Of a stretch of 64,000 bases of DNA, positions 61,725-64,000 are shown piece by piece; the first letter of the stretch is position 1, and every line of letters starts with the position of its first letter. This DNA is from Harmothoe impar (taxonomy: Eukaryota; Annelida; Polychaeta; Phyllodocida; Polynoidae). A program made the translations under genes and the position numbers. The DNA is taken from assembly GCA_947462335.1 (NCBI GenBank), contig OX381705.1, forward strand, positions 1,240,001 to 1,304,000. Direction: 5' to 3'. The notes beneath the pieces are model-generated. The model did not search any database, had not been told where the DNA came from, and saw nothing but the letters and a program-made list of their open reading frames with translations.

Positions 61725-62065
61725 CCTGACTTTTATTCGTAAGAGAGTCAGGCAATGCTGGATCCTCTTTACAGTGAAAGTCAGTCCGACGTTGACATAC
61801 ATTCACCTGTAAGTGCACAGAGAGAAGTAAAGGCGTCGCCATGACTCTTTTACTATAGTCAACTCTAGTTAACTCTGGTAGCAGAGTCATGATGACTCTG
61901 GTGGAGGGGTCACAGCTACTCCAGTCATACCCCTTGATCCTTGTACAAATTGACTCTCCCTCTTTACTTTATCAGTGCAGAGTCAAGTGCAGTTGACTCT
62001 GTCCACAGCAGAGTCATTTGTAGTTTGACCCTTCATGAAGAGTCAAAAAAAAAAGTGTTGACTCT
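61725..62065. repeat. GACTC / GAGTC motif cluster
   Basis: At least a dozen TGACTCT or AGAGTCA sites, including the palindrome AGAGTCATGATGACTCT. Likely decayed inverted-repeat elements; it would also look like an AP-1 site cluster. Confidence 0.5.
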
Positions 62066-62893
62066 GATAGTAGTTGCATATGAAACCACCTGGTGGGGCA
62101 ACCAACTCTAATTTGGTATCAGTGGCAACCACAAGGCAGAGCCACTATCTATATTTTAGATAAGTGTTACATGCCACACATTTTTGATTCTTTATAGATA
62201 GGTCCACTATATCCAAATAGTGTAATTAAGGGATGTCAATGGATAAGCTTTCGAGTTAACTTACCTGAATCAAATATGATGACAAACTGTACAATACATT
62301 CCAAGAACATCCACAGTATAGAGCTTAGTCACCATATTTATGGGTATGGGAAATAAAGATAAGGCTGGGCACTAACTGTGTGAGATATAATGTGTGGCAC
62401 TGCTTACTACTTCATATAGATCTGACATTGGCATCTAATATCTGTATGGCCAATGGTCTGTAGAATGTAGTGTGAGTCAGATACAACTTAGCCTTTCACA
62501 CAGGGGGAAGTGGTAGACATTACAAAATGTCTTGTTATTGACCTTGGGCAATAACCTCACTTCCCTCACTTCCCTCACAGGCCTCACCTGGCCTGTCCAC
62601 TAATCATATACACCTGTTGCCCCCACTCTACCCTGGTATAAATACACAATCCACCTGACCTGCATGCACTCATGTATTCGATTTTGACTCCCCCTCTTTT
62701 GATGGGTCAACTGCTGATGACTCTTCAGGAACGGAGAGTCATACTCATTTGACTCTCCCCAACAGGTGTCACGTGGGAGACAAACTGCAACTCTGGCTCT
62801 CAGAGTCATGGCGACTCCTTTACTTTTCTGTGTGTGGTTTAAGAGATACATGCCTGAGACTGGTATGTGAAACCAACCTTCTCTCGTTTTTGG
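62066..62893. other. Intergenic DNA
   Basis: A second GACTC cluster at 62,680-62,815 and a CCACCTGGTGGGG motif at 62,086. No gene. Confidence 0.45.
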
Positions 62894-63887
62894 CCCTAGG
62901 GTAGATTCACCACTTTCGGACGCTCGTTGGCAGTGCAAATGTGACCTCTTTTCTCTGAGCTGTGGCTCCTTAGATATCCCACAAAAAGCTATTATCGGGA
63001 TGGATATAAGGAGAGGGGTATTGAAATGTTATGTCTAGCCAATATTGTGTATATTATGTGTGTTTTAATAGGTAATATCCATCTCTAAAGTTGGTAAATT
63101 AAATGTCTCAAATTCACCTGAAGTCGGACACTTTGGATTTCATTTGTTTTTTTCTAGTAATAGTGCTTGGTTTGTCTTACTAGTATGGCACACATTACAT
63201 AATGTATGCAGGTGTGTATATCATCAAAGGTATTAAGGTAATATAAATCTAAAATAGGTTTTTAACCTCATTGAACATGCCCAATGTAGAAAATCTGTAC
63301 AAATTCCGTTCATATTGAGATAATTTAATATATTGTTGCCAATTTAATTTGAGGGTGTTCTTTGAGCTATTTGAACTTCAAAATATTTACTGGAATAGTT
63401 ATGCATTTTCCATCTCTATGTTTGCAGCATAAAAAAAGTACCAGAGCATAGTGCTGTCCGACTCAAGGTGTAATTATGTCTCAATTTTGATAGGTCTCTA
63501 AATATGTTTCCTGGTAATTATTGTGCACCTGTTTGCTATAATCTACTTTGAAATACATGTATCTTATTTTCTACGTTCTCAAATATTACTTGGGTGTAGA
63601 TAGAGCAGCTGGACATGGCATGTAGTCACCCTGTCCGACATGAGGTATACTGCAGTAATGTTTATTCTGTGTCAGCTCGGCACCATGAAACAGGCCTAGT
63701 TTAGGACGTTATAAGCCATAGACAAAACAAGTTTATAGTTATACCCCTTCCTTTGTTGATAAGAAGAACACCTCAAATTTACTGTAATACTCACATATAT
63801 GCCATATAATTTACTATATATTACGTTTTATAGTGTTGAAAGTGTCCAACTTAGGGTGTGTGTCCGTCTTTGGGTGAATCTACCCTA
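62894..63887. mobile_element. TIR element CCCTAGGGTAGATTCACC, 1 kb
   Basis: Left CCCTAGGGTAGATTCACCAC then TTTCGGACG; right GTGTCCGTCTTTGGGTGAAT then CTACCCTAT. Sub-terminal copies of GTCCGACTCAAGGTG and GTCCGACATGAGG lie inside. No transposase frame. Same ends as the pair around the Penelope-like fragment. Confidence 0.72.
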
Positions 63888-64000
63888 TGTGCAAAGTGAG
63901 TCGTGATTATCATTGGTCTCGCTTTGTATTATTTTCTTATAAATATATATATATGAAAAATACTTTGTAGCAAATAAAGTCCAATCAAAATGAACCATTT
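63888..64000. other. Window end, AT-rich
   Basis: Nothing recognised. Confidence 0.4.

Overview
This window is animal (metazoan) nuclear DNA. The genes it holds have spliced or single-exon eukaryotic structure, most of the sequence is transposon-derived or tandemly repeated, and there is no bacterial operon layout. The single-exon genes resemble the KCNE/MinK potassium-channel beta-subunit family. Together with a Ngaro-type retrotransposon, a GIY-YIG Penelope-like fragment, many minisatellites and many small inverted-repeat elements, they fit a marine invertebrate. A basal chordate such as a lancelet is my best guess, but I cannot prove the species.

Region 1 (about 1-5,600, + strand) is the 3' end of a spliced gene for a membrane protein. 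It has a calcium-binding EGF exon, a second EGF split over two exons, a transmembrane helix and a short basic, proline-rich tail. All splice phases agree, but the second EGF has an in-frame TAA. A 41-bp minisatellite of about 1.7 kb fills one intron almost up to the splice acceptor.

Region 2 (6,182-11,713) is a nearly complete tyrosine-recombinase retrotransposon of the Ngaro/PAT type. It has split direct repeats in the order A1-genes-B1-A2-B2, a Gag-like ORF, an RT/RNase H ORF in the same frame after a single TAG, and an overlapping tyrosine recombinase.

Region 3 (about 12,000-30,500) has no host gene that I can support. It contains a TIR element, an inverted GTCC-rich minisatellite, a possible solo LTR, a 5.3-kb satellite of 21-bp units, two LINE ORF2 relics (one between 640-bp inverted arms), and nested small DNA transposons whose empty sites can be read in duplicated neighbours.

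Region 4 holds two KCNE-like gene clusters facing each other about 24 kb apart: 33,623-32,105 on the minus strand and 56,704-57,956 on the plus strand. Each reads 5' to 3' as relic, relic, intact gene. The two intact proteins share N-glycosylation sites, one membrane helix, a conserved juxtamembrane block, Cys-His-Gly repeats and a C-terminal class I PDZ ligand.

Between and after the clusters lie a 2.23-kb foldback element with an inverted 11-bp minisatellite core and an apparent 6-bp target duplication (37,508-39,739), a 5'-truncated Penelope-like element inside another inverted-repeat pair (43,701-45,156), and numerous MITE-like copies. From 57,957 to the end I see no gene, only repeats and AT-rich unique sequence.
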